From contig NC_064555.1 in NCBI RefSeq assembly GCF_023856365.1, forward strand, positions 13,977,754 to 14,041,753: DNA of 64,000 bases. The letters run 5' to 3'. This DNA is from Brienomyrus brachyistius. Taxonomy: Eukaryota > Chordata > Actinopteri > Osteoglossiformes > Mormyridae. Shown one piece after another: positions 25,834 through 36,350 of the stretch (the stretch's first letter is position 1; each line of letters opens with the position of its first letter). The notes beneath the pieces were generated by a model. The model saw nothing but the letters and a program-made list of their open reading frames with translations, did no database searches and had not been told where the DNA came from. The position numbers and the translations under genes were made by a program.

Positions 25834-28269
25834 TTTGCTTTCGCGGAGTCCGATTGGGAATTTTCCCCGTGTAATTAAAAACAGCGAGGTTCTACCTGCA
25901 ATTGCCTAGTCTTGCTCCGGAGGTCAATAGAGACAGGTGGTGGGAGGCGGCAGGGTGTCTGAGTGGAACGTACAGCCCGGCGGTCTTCGTAGACTGGGGA
26001 AGGGCATGTCAAGGTCGCGGAGGGTAAGGTCAGCGCCGGCCTCAGGGAAGAAGGCTAACATGCGACAGCCTTTGGCCTGGTGGGGGGTTGGGGTTAACGG
26101 GAGGTTCAGAGGAAGGGGGTCAGGCGATGATGATGATATTATCGTAATGTTTTTTTGCCGTGAGGCACAGGGGCGTATTGCTCGTGTTTGGAAGATACTC
26201 CCTGGTCCGTGGTACGGCTTCTCTTGGATCCAACGGCTGCTTGGTATGGAAGATGTGGATGTTTCGTCTCACGGTGTGTGTTCAGTGTGTCGCATGTGTA
26301 CAGGCTTCACGCTTCTTGCGGAGTCAAATTTTTTTTGTTGTCTGTAACGAAACGTTTTTTACAGTTTCGTTCACATTCTACGAAGAAACTGAATGTATTA
26401 GTTCTTGCAGGTTTTTGACTATTGTGGAGTAAGATTATAAGCCACATTAAATCAATCAGGAACCTGTGCAAACGTTTGTGTGTGTGTGTGTCTGTTTGTG
26501 TGTGTGTGTGTGTTTGTGTGTGTGTGTGAGATGGGGTTTCTATGTGTTTACATGTCAGTAACAATAGATTATTATTACACATCTATTTTTGTGTATCATT
26601 CTGCTTTGTTCCTGGATTGTCCAATTTAAAAAGCAATAATAGACAGATAAATAATCACTAGATAGGTCAATTGCTATCTTATCCCAAGTAAGCCCTGGCC
26701 AAAGATTACTTCCGATCACATTGTACTGATTAAATGGTCTTTGTTGTGCTGGGATGGAACAGCACGGTGAGCATGTTCGAGAAACTCCAGGGGGTGGAAC
26801 CCTGGAGGAGCTTCAGCAGCTCCAAGGCGGATAAAGTGCCGATCTGCCTGCAAGAGCAGAGAGAGATTAAGAGTTTGGGGGTTATAGGGGCCCCAGTAGG
26901 AGGACAGTCAGATCCAGGAGACAGAGAATGACTTATTATAATGTGGGCAGCAGGTGCGGTCACATGACCGCCGGCACTGCGGGACTTCATCAGAAACAGC
27001 CGGAAGGGCTGTGGGGTGTGGGCAGGTGGGATGGGAGCAGATGCAGGGTCTCTAACTTGCAAATAGAGGGCAGCCAGCGACCCCCATGTTTGCCTGGGGG
27101 AGGCAGCAACACAGATTTCTCACCAAGAGACGTCGAAAGTTTCTTTACAGAAATCACGGTAGTGACTGGCTAATGTGTGCCTCCCTGGGGTGTCACTCTG
27201 ACGACCGTGGCAGCTCCCCCCGCCCTGGGCCCCCCACCTGCTCTCAGTCCCTCTCTGAAGGTGTAATTATATGTCGGCTGACTGGAACTTGAGGAAGCAG
27301 ACCCCCCCCCGGGTGGCCCGAGATGCAGCAGCCCACTTTCCTGAAGACAGGGGTGAAAACAGCAGCTTTGCTGAAAGCGTTCCTCAAAGTCCGGAGGGTC
27401 ATGGGTGATCAAGGGGGCCAAGAAGACCCCCCCCCCCCCACAGAAAGTCACTTTAGGTCCAGGCTCCTGACCTGAAAACCTTTGCCACAGTGTATACATA
27501 GCATCCTGCTCTGCCAGCTAATTAATGCAAAGCAATGCTTTCAGTACCCCAACACAACACTGTCCTTTAATGGCTTGCATTTCAGTGGGGGCGGGGGGCG
27601 GAATTTTCCAGAACAAGGGGGCAGAACTTCCCTATAAATCTCCTATACCGTTTCCCTGAATCGCATTATCGGAGCCCTCGCTCTTTGCAAATGGAGTGGG
27701 AATCTGATGAGATGTGGCATATGGGCGGGGGGGTAATGAGCTCCTGTTGCAATCCGTCGCTCCCTAAATCACTTTGCTTAAACAGATCAGTGAGCCCCCC
27801 CCCCCTTTTGCCTGTATCACCATTTTTGGACACCTGCTCCCTCCCTTTCTGTTTCAGGAATATGCAAGTATGGGGCTAGACCTTTGTTGTAGATTAATGC
27901 ATCATGTGACAGTAGACAGCACTCGTTGCATGCAGCGCTAATGCGTGTTGAATCTGGGCCCATATCGTTATTTCTGGTGTCGGTGCTTCACGAGATAACT
28001 AACCAGTCCAGGCAGGAATCAGACTGGGGAGAAAGACATGTGTCTCACTGAGGCTGTGCTTTCCCACACGTTTTCCCCTTACGGTGACATTCTCTCTACC
28101 CTGCATTTATATATAAATATACGTTCCCTGGGTGAGACCACCCCTATCTTCCATGAAGCCACTGAGACAGAGTTCGCTCCTGGTCAAAACGGTCAATATT
28201 ACCTCACTTTACTTCAGACACTCAGTGTCACATACAAGCTAATGTCATTTGAGAAGAGTCTCTGCTTAG
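25834..28269. other. Non-coding, with poly-C runs and a GT microsatellite
   Basis: C runs near 27301, 27428 and 27796. A 136-codon plus frame at 25937 is Gly/Arg-rich with no recognisable domain and is probably chance. Confidence 0.55.
26475..26529. repeat. (GT)n microsatellite, interrupted
   Basis: TG dinucleotides interrupted by TCTGTT and TTT variants. Confidence 0.9.
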
Positions 28270-28805
28270 TTCAAGGTCACGGAGGTTCCCTGGAGTCCGT
28301 ACCAGGCTGTGTTGGGCACGTCCTGGACTGGATGCCAGCCCATCACTGGATACTCACTCACTCACGCAGTGTGGGAATATTTGAGACACCAGTTAACTGC
28401 ATGTTTTTGGACTATGGGACCAATCTCAAGCACGTAGAAGAAACCCATGCAATACAAAGAGAGTGTGCAAATTCCCCCCACGCACAGAGCGGATGTGGAT
28501 GGAACGCCAGTCCATCACCAGGCACACAGTTGAACACACACATACAAAATGGCTAATATAGAGACCTCCCATTCACTTAACCAGAAATAATTGGAGTGCA
28601 AGGAAAGCAATCAGTGTCCGCACCATGGGTGGGGTCAAACCATTTTTTTTAACATCTTGTGATTTTTCCCGGGCCTATGCTGATCAGGCGCCAACTCTAA
28701 AACGCAATCACACCTGGGAAGAACATGCAGACTCTCACGTGGGACTGAGCTCACAGCCCCGGAGGTGTGAGACCACAGTTCTGCTCATTAAGCCTCTCTG
28801 CTACC
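28270..28805 (-). mobile_element. L2-type / tRNA-SINE fragments, minus strand (two adjacent)
   Basis: The plus strand has TGGATGCCAGCCCATCACTG and GCATGTTTTTGGACTATGGG at 28330-28420, then CGCCAGTCCATCACCAGGCA near 28510 and GAAGAACATGCAGACTC with AGGTGTGAGACCACAG near 28720-28780. These are complements of the 57765-58124 SINE segments, occurring twice, so two fragments lie in tandem or nested. Confidence 0.65.
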
Positions 28806-29461
28806 CTCAAGTTTCGCTTCAATTTAACTGAAATAAAGATTTGTGACTTTTCCCGAGCGCCAGCTCTCGATGTTCACCGCCACGGTTCATCGGGGGACGT
28901 CCAGGAGTGCGGGATACCCTAGACCTGTTTGTACCCCTGAATAACAAAGTCACTCCTTCTAATTACACGCCTGTTTGAAGAGGAATCCAGTCTCTCCTAA
29001 AGCAAACGGCAGCGACAGTGCGGAAGATTGAGAGGAGCTGCCCTCTGACGCAACTTTCGCATTCCAGCGCGGCGCTTGCAGGTCCCACGCAGACGCAGAC
29101 AAAGCCGCATTTCTCCGCATCTCGCACGCACACGCATGCACTCGCGCAGCAGTCTCATACTCCTAGTGGTGAGGAACAAAAACTATGACCCATCCAAGGT
29201 TAAATTGCACATCATATATATCCACGGTCATATATTTAAATGGTCGCTGGATAAAAGGCCCACCTGTAAAGTGTTTGTCGCGATCAAAACGTATATCTTT
29301 ATGGCGCTTGCCTGCCTGGACGCAGATTCCACTTCATCTACATACTTCTCCCACTGGCAGCCATGGTATTATTCTCTGTATATAAGAGCATAACGTTAAC
29401 CATGATTCAGAGCTAAGCCCTACTTCCTATGTCGACATCACTGCACGTGTTATATCTGTGA
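28806..29461. other. Non-coding
   Basis: No feature recognised. 29010-29160 is CG-rich. Confidence 0.55.
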
Positions 29462-29650
29462 TGGGGTGGGTTAGGACCCTTTGCCTGTGATCAGAAGGTC
29501 ACCATCAGCAGAGTGATGTCACCATCAGGCCCCTAACCCTAATCCTAACCCTAACCCGGGCCCTTAACCCCCAAAAGCTCCACAGCCCAGCTGACTCTGC
29601 AGAAATTTGCATCTCTTTGGATAATAGCGTCTGATAAGCAGATGTAAATA
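29462..29650 (+). mobile_element. tRNA-SINE family A, diverged, with telomere-like CCCTAA units
   Basis: It contains GCCTGTGATCAGAAGGTCAC, then GGCCCCTAACCCTAATCCTA and GGGCCCTTAACCCCCAAAAG, followed by the tail CTTTGGATAATAGCGTCTGA. The head and middle match family A; the B box is lost. Confidence 0.6.
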
Positions 29651-31099
29651 CTATTTACCCAGGGTCGGAGGGGGGGAGTATTGTGTAGGGCCCCTGAAAT
29701 CTACTGTCGTGCCCCACGTGACTTGGGACCCCAGACCGAAAGTGCCAAGTCTAGCAAGGAGTCTCCTAAGGAAGCCGTTCTGCTGAAGACGAGGGGCGGC
29801 ATGGTGGAGTAATTCCGTAACTGGGCTTCCCCGTAGAATGGGTTAAATGGAATATTCCAAACAGGTTAACCTCTCTGAAATGGCATAACCATTGATATTA
29901 TTCCGTACGGAATCCTGAGCCCCTGAGGACTGCCGCCTTATCCGGTTACATATTCATGAAACTGCCAGTGACATAAACAAAATGAAATATCGAAATAAAA
30001 ATAAAAAAGAAATCAGGGATCGACTTGCCGCTCCTAATAGAGCCAGTATGGGCTGGGGGGGGGGGGCTTTTGTATTTTGTGTGAACATGTGTGTCATTCT
30101 GTCCTCATCCCTGCCCGTTCCAGGGTGCCCCCCATGATTAATCTGTACAGTAAACCTGTTCACTGCCCGCAGGTCCCCCGAATCGCACGCCGTCTGCCCT
30201 GGAGAGCCCTCGCACCCGGGTAGCACTCAAACTTCTGGCCAGTCCCTACTGAGGGAGCTTTACCTTCTGGAAGGTTCCAGAAGAACTTAGCCTGCTCTCA
30301 TTTAGCCGCTGCCCCCTCCCCTAAGACATAGCAATTAATCCAATTGTGGCCACATTGGGAACCATAGCCTGGCCCCCACCCATACTAACAGGCAGTATGA
30401 CAGCGACTCTTGAATTATTAATCTCTTTATTTCTGGAGTCGGGGAGCCTCCGGAGGGGGGTGGGGGGGGGGGGGGTCCATTGATCACCAGGAGAGCATGG
30501 CAAGCACACTTGAAATGCTGCCACTTTTAAACAAATTGCACATCACTTTGCCGGGGGCGGTGTTAGGTAGTGGGGGGGGGGTGGAGAAGGGGTGGTTTGG
30601 CGGGAAATGGAGACCAGAGAGCGGAAGGTGGGAGGTGGAGATGTGGGAAAGGAGAGGGAGGAGGCAAGGAAAACAGCCGGGAGTGAAGTGAGATGGGGGT
30701 GAGCTAGAGATGTGGTGGGGGGGTGGGAATATGAGGGATAGAAGAGGAATAGACAAGGGATTCAGGAGTAACACAAGTACAGAGTGTGGAGCTGAAGGAA
30801 GCCAGAGAGGTGCATGGTGGAGGGATTTGCACGTAGCCAGTGAGCCCCCCTTTGGCCAGCAGGGCAGCTCATTAAGGGGGGGCTATTTTTAGATGGACTA
30901 TCACTTGGGGGCGAGCTGAGGAAATGAGGTACCAAGCAGCTAGGGGGGCCTGCTTCAAGGCTGAGGCACCGTCTGTCGTTAAAACTGACTGCTAATGAGT
31001 CACGGGCATGCTTCAGCCAGCGAGGGCCGTCTAAAGGAGCTTCTGGGCCACGTGAAACACCCCCCTCATTTGGGAGGGGAGGGGGGGCAACACATCAAA
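29651..31099. other. Non-coding, G-tract-rich
   Basis: G runs at about 30056, 30458, 30571 and 30716 on the plus strand, and a purine-rich stretch at 30580-30740. Confidence 0.6.
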
Positions 31100-31316
31100 A
31101 ATTAATCAATCAGTCTGCCAGCAGAAGTTTTGATTTAATGTGTATTTTTCCCCATCTACTTCCGATCTTTAACTAGGCCATTAGAAGATATGCAAATGTG
31201 GTATGTTTTTGTGTTGTGAGGAACGGTAATTATGCATAGCATCTAATTACCATGATTTTGCAAAGCACATGGCATGGCCTTGCATTTTCATCATTGATTA
31301 TTGAATGTTTATTGAC
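31100..31316. promoter_or_regulatory. Candidate conserved regulatory element (AT-rich, homeodomain/POU motifs)
   Basis: Unique, repeat-free AT-rich sequence containing an ATGCAAAT octamer (near 31190), TAATTA- and TAATTAC-type homeodomain sites and TGATTTAAT. This texture resembles developmental enhancers. It is an inference from motif content only. Confidence 0.25.
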
Positions 31317-31373
31317 TTGGATGGATGGATGGATGGATGGATGGATGGATGGATGGATGGATGGATGGATGGG
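31317..31373. repeat. (ATGG)n microsatellite
   Basis: About 14 ATGG units. It may mark the end of a decayed LINE, since GGAT repeats end L2/Rex3 copies, but no tail is recognisable upstream. Confidence 0.9.
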
Positions 31374-33144
31374 TTAAGGCTAGTGTGGCGTCCTGAAGTG
31401 ACCTTGGTCCCCCCGCTGCCTTAGGTGAACCTCACACATGGGATAGCAGGTCACCGAGCTGCAGCATTAATATTCGGTGCCGGCAGGTAGGCATTACCAC
31501 GACAGAACCCGCAATAACCGGCCCAAAGCCCATCAGATCAAGCCCATCATTTCTCTGTCCACAGATGTCACATTTTAATATTTTTTGTCATGAAATTTAA
31601 AGGATACCTGTTATTCTTTTTTCTATCCAATGTCATGCCATTATTTCTCTCAGAAACCGCACTTGAATTATCCATTGGGATGCAACGATTTTTTTCAAGG
31701 GTTCAACCAAAAATATCAATTTCACCGTCTGTTTTGTCATAGAAGCTCACACCCCCACTAAACTACATACCAAAATAAAGCTTGAAAAGTATTTTTTTCA
31801 GGAGATTCATAGCAAAATCCTACAATCAATGGGTGAAAATAAAAGAAACCCATATATTAAATATAACCTGGGCCAGTTTTCAAATTTGACTTGCTGGTGC
31901 TATAGAGGAGGACAAGCCTTGGTCCTCAGTGACTCCTAACATGTAGCCTCCTGTACAGTTAGTGTCTATTCAAATTTATGTGCTTTAATTTTTCATAATG
32001 TGCTTAAATCTTGTTCTGTGTCTCTCTCTCCTCTGTCACTTGTTCGATCTTGGTTCTGGTTTGAAATGAGGATAATTTGTGTGTGGGATTCCGTGACACG
32101 AATTCCCATCTCTTTATGCAACATTTTTGTTTTAATGCATCCGTTCGCTGACCTGCAGCAAGCACCATATAAAAACGACCCTTAAAAATAGGCCAAATGG
32201 TATTTCAGGAATGCATATCATTGCCCAGATGACTGTAGGTGCTATTTCGCGAATATATTATTAATGGTTTTCTTGTCAGCCTGTTCCAAGGTTTTCTGCT
32301 TCCCAAAGATAGAAAATACCCATGCTATTGTCTCTTAGAATGCGTCGTTGAACTCTGTTTCCAGCAAAGACATTAGCATCTGGCTTGGGGTATCTCGCTT
32401 AGCATGGCTGTGTTGCTTTGACTGCAGTTACATGCCTCCTGCGATTGACCTCGTTTCACTGCTGCTGCTGATACATTGCTGGAGAGGATCTTATGCATAG
32501 TAAAAAGTCCACCGTAGTGCTGGGCAGAGATCTCTTCCAAGACGCACCTCATACTGCACCATTAGAGACAAATTAAAATTGAACGATACTTTATTAGCAT
32601 GAAGTACATTGAGCGAATGCGTGTAATTGCTTTTACTTTATTTTCTGCAGGGATTTTTTTTGGTGTGTTTTTTTTCCCTTTCTGTCAAGAGGGATTAGAG
32701 TTTGGATAATCAGAGGAAGGGAGATGGAATCAGACATTACTAATCACTCAGACATAAGTGACTGGTGATAGCAAGCCGAAAGTCTGGATGATGTCAGCAA
32801 GGCATCGAATCTATGAGTTGGCGCTGGAACGCAGAGGTGTTACGCAAAAACTAGACATCCAGCTGGCCAGTTTTCTTTTTATGACAGACTGTACAAGTTG
32901 CTCCAAGTACTCCGCTTTACAGAAGCACAGTGATAAATCTGACAGAGTGGCTTGCGCCGAGAAGGGGGTCATTTATGAGTCAGTCCTCGGTTCAGAGTCC
33001 GGCAGCTGGCTTTGTTTAGACAGCCATGGCTCGACTCTGTGAGGATGTCAGGGTCAAGTTTACGTTGGGTGTCGTTGACCCTTCCTGCTGCCATTGTCTG
33101 GTGTTTGCTGCATAATTGTCTTCCAGGATGTGCATCCTGTTTGC

Positions 33145-33146
<2 letters not shown>
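31374..33146. other. Non-coding, AT-rich, mostly unique
   Basis: No exon evidence. A 94-codon plus frame at 32758 shows no recognisable domain. Confidence 0.55.

Positions 33147-33219
<73 letters not shown>
33147..33219. repeat. (TA)36 microsatellite
   Basis: Perfect TA repeat of 73 nt, self-complementary. Confidence 0.95.
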
Positions 33220-33221
<2 letters not shown>

Positions 33222-33497
33222 CTTCTGAGACATGTATCTCTGTTCCAACAGGACTTTGAGAAGGACCAGCCCTTTGAACCTGGATTTTTCTGTGGGGGTC
33301 CAACCCCCACACCTGCTCCCCGCTCGGCTGCTGGAGGGCGGTTGCTGAAGTGTCTTTCGATTGGGCGGAAACAACCGTCAGTCACTCTTGACCGTGAGTA
33401 TAGCTTGAGGCTCTTCCTGTTGCTTTCCATCTCGCCACACGGCACTTTTCACATCCTGTTACACCAGGCTGTGGCGGATTTCACCTTTCAATTTCTG

Positions 33498-33705
33498 CGA
33501 TTCTTTGAATTCATCGCGCCGTGAAGCTAGTCTTTCAGTGCCAGCGTGACTGTGAATGTTTAGCTTTTAGCCTAAAAACAACCCATGACTGTAACCACAT
33601 TTTCACTACTCACATGAAGCCATATAACATGGGCCGCAGTTCTAGCGGCTGAAATACAAAAGTTATAATATTCTTTGATAATCAATTCACTTTTTCGGGA
33701 TGATG
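33498..33705 (+). repeat. Diverged direct repeat, copy 1 (about 208 bp)
   Basis: It aligns to 35105-35312 at roughly 70-75%, sharing ATTCTTTGAA, the block TTTAGCCTAAAAACA / TTCAGCCTAAAAACA, CCCATGACTGTAAC and TTCTTTGATAA / GTCTTTGATG. No terminal repeats or coding frame are visible. Confidence 0.7.
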
Positions 33706-35104
33706 TAAGTTGCTGGACAGCAATAATCATATGGGCTTTTGTCTCTCATCACCGTCCTTTTATAATAATAGAGTGAGCCATGCAGGGAGGAGGTGCAGTG
33801 AGAAGGGATTATTCCTGATTATTCCAGAACCATCTTTTGCAAACTTAAGCAAATTTCAAAGCAGATCTATATACATAGGGGAAAGCATAAATTAGCTTAG
33901 TACAGAGCAGGATAAAGCCTTTATTATGGAAGTAAATGATATCTGAAGGGAGAGCTTGGGGTACTAATACAATGCGAATTTAATGCGAGGCACGCTCTTA
34001 GGGCAGGCGAAATGGCATACAGCAGCACAGGCTGTCAAAATGACACCGGACTCCCGCCCCTCGAGCCGAAAGCCGAAGACCACCCTAAACGAGGTTCTGG
34101 AAGCGTCCGTGGGTGCCTCGTCCACACCAGCGGCTGTCACTGCCGTCCTTTGACCCCTGTTTAGGCACCCCCCCCCCCCCCATTATGTCACGACATCGGC
34201 AGTCAAAGGCTCGCCGAGCACAGCGGGGGCTGCTTACCACTGGGTCCTTTTCCACGGGGGCCTGAAGAAACTTCAGGCAAAAATGTACGGCAGCTAAACG
34301 GTGAAGAATAAAGGCGAGGAAGGTCCCTTCTCCCCCTCGCCCCCTCCTGGGACGCTCGGTCTGCCAAGCCACACAACCTCCACCGTCCTGCTGTTTCAGA
34401 GATCGGTAATGAGCAGCGACGAATTTCCAATATGACTGAGCTTTTAGCCTTTTCATGTTGCACACGGACACTGTGTGTCACCAAATGACCACTTATACAC
34501 CCGGAGTTTATTTCATTCACGAGAGTCAATGTTATATTTCCGTGTCTGAAGAGAATGAACCGTTCATTAAATTCTCTTTTTTCCCTACATTAGCTTGGGC
34601 CCACGTACAGTGTGAACAGTGGGAAGCCTTTTTATGCCTTTTCTGTGCACCTGTACTCCAAATTTATTCAATTTTGTGTTAAATATTTCCAAATTACATT
34701 GTTTTCATAATCCTGTGTGAACAGCTGTTATTACGTGAGGATAATCATTTCCCTACTATCAAGCCGATTGATATATAATGGAACAGTCGCCGCCTTTGTC
34801 CTGCCTTCCGCAGGGTGTCATGCACACAGGCGTGACGCACCCGTATCACTGGCGTCACAGTTATCCCGCCCAGTCGGAACCCAACGCTCATGCAGAGAAG
34901 GCGTTCAGTCGCGTGTCTGTCAGCTCCAATGAACTGCGGGAGCTCATCTGTTATAAGAAGATACGGACTTATCTGACGCAGAGATGCGGCGCCCCCTGCA
35001 GGAGGGGCAGATCACGGCAGTGGGAGCAGCAGCTCTGCCGTGACCAGCGCTTTCCCCGTACGCGTGCTCTCAGGCAGCGTGTTTTTACCCTCCAACTTAT
35101 GCCA

Positions 35105-35312
35105 TTCTTTGAAATCATCGCACCATGAAGGTAGAATTTCATTGCCAGCATGACTATGAATGTTCAGCTTTCAGCCTAAAAACAAACCCATGACTGTAAC
35201 AATGTATTCAGTACTCGCATAAAACCTTATAACACGAGTCCAGTTCTACTGGTTTGAATATAAAAAGTCGGTACAGTCTTTGATGTTTGGTTTCATTTAT
35301 CGGAGTGATGTG
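35105..35312 (+). repeat. Diverged direct repeat, copy 2
   Basis: Partner of 33498-33705 in the same orientation, 1.6 kb away. Sequence outside the pair does not align clearly. Confidence 0.7.
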
Positions 35313-35830
35313 CTTTTTTTCTGATGGGCGAGATGCCATTGCATGACTAACATCACAATTGTTTTCCCCGCCTTCCCATCGTTCATGTAAACATGCCCTG
35401 TTTTTGCACGCTTATATATGAATGGCAAGATGCCTCAGTAAAAGTCTGCTGTGACCTTTCGTCCCCTAAAAAGGAGGCTGGTGCCGGTTTAACTAGAAGT
35501 AGCACTCAGGGACTAATACAATTAAATTCCAGAAATTAAAAAGAGAGCCAGCACATTCCTGTTGTTACCTTATTTCACCCAGCAATTTATTCACTAAAAC
35601 AGACTGACATTGAATAGGGACTTTTTCTGTGATTCTCTCGTGAATTTGTCATTGTATGGCCGCAGCAGGCGACGTGCGAGCCAATGCCGTTAACTCGTCA
35701 CTCGTAAACTAAAACCCGTCTGCTCATGTGCTGCCAGGGATGCTGCTTTTCCCGCTCATGATGAAGCAGCCTGTGGCAGTATACAGGTGTGGGGCTGAAA
35801 TAAAGAACGAAAAGCTACGTAGGGCAGGGG

Positions 35831-36350
35831 AAAAGAGGAAGAGAGGGATGGATAGGGGAAAAGAGGGAAAGATGGATAGGCAGGGAAAAAGAGGGAGAGA
35901 GGGATGGGCAGGATAAAAGAAGGAGAGAAGGATAGACAGGGGAAAAGAGGGAGAGAGGGACGATAGGGGAAAAGAGGGAAAGGGATAGACAGGGGAAAAG
36001 AGGAAGAGAGGGATGGATAGGGGAAAAGAGGGAAAGATGGATAGGCAGGAAAAAAGAGGGAGAGAGGGATGGCAGGATAAAAGAAGGAGAGAAGGATAGA
36101 CAGGGGAAAAGAGGGAGAGAGGGACGATAGGGGAAAAGAGGGAAAGGGATAGACAGGGGAAAAGAGGAAGAGAGGGATGGATAGGGGAAAAGAGGGAAAG
36201 ATGGATAGGCAGGGTAAAAGAAGGAGAGTGGGATAGACGGGAAAAGAGGGAGAAAAGGATAGACAGGGCAAAAGAGGGAGAGGGGGATGGACGAGAAAAT
36301 AGGGAGAGAAGGATAGACAGGGGAAAAGAGGGAGAGAGAAACAGTGAAGA
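35831..36350. repeat. Purine-rich higher-order minisatellite, about 165-bp period
   Basis: The phrase AAAAGAGGAAGAGAGGGATG starts at 35831, 35996 and 36160, so the period is 165 then 164 bp and just over three units are present. Each unit is built from related subunits of about 25-33 bp of the type GGATAGACAGGGGAAAAGAG. The minus strand is long and open in several frames simply because a C/T-rich strand has few stop codons; this is not evidence for coding. Confidence 0.85.

Noticed and set aside
28038..28556. 172-codon plus-strand frame
   Set aside because: Most of it is antisense to L2/SINE 3' tail sequence and it has no protein-family pattern.
33012..33445. Frames with poly-Ile-Tyr runs
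   Set aside because: Translation of the (TA)36 microsatellite.
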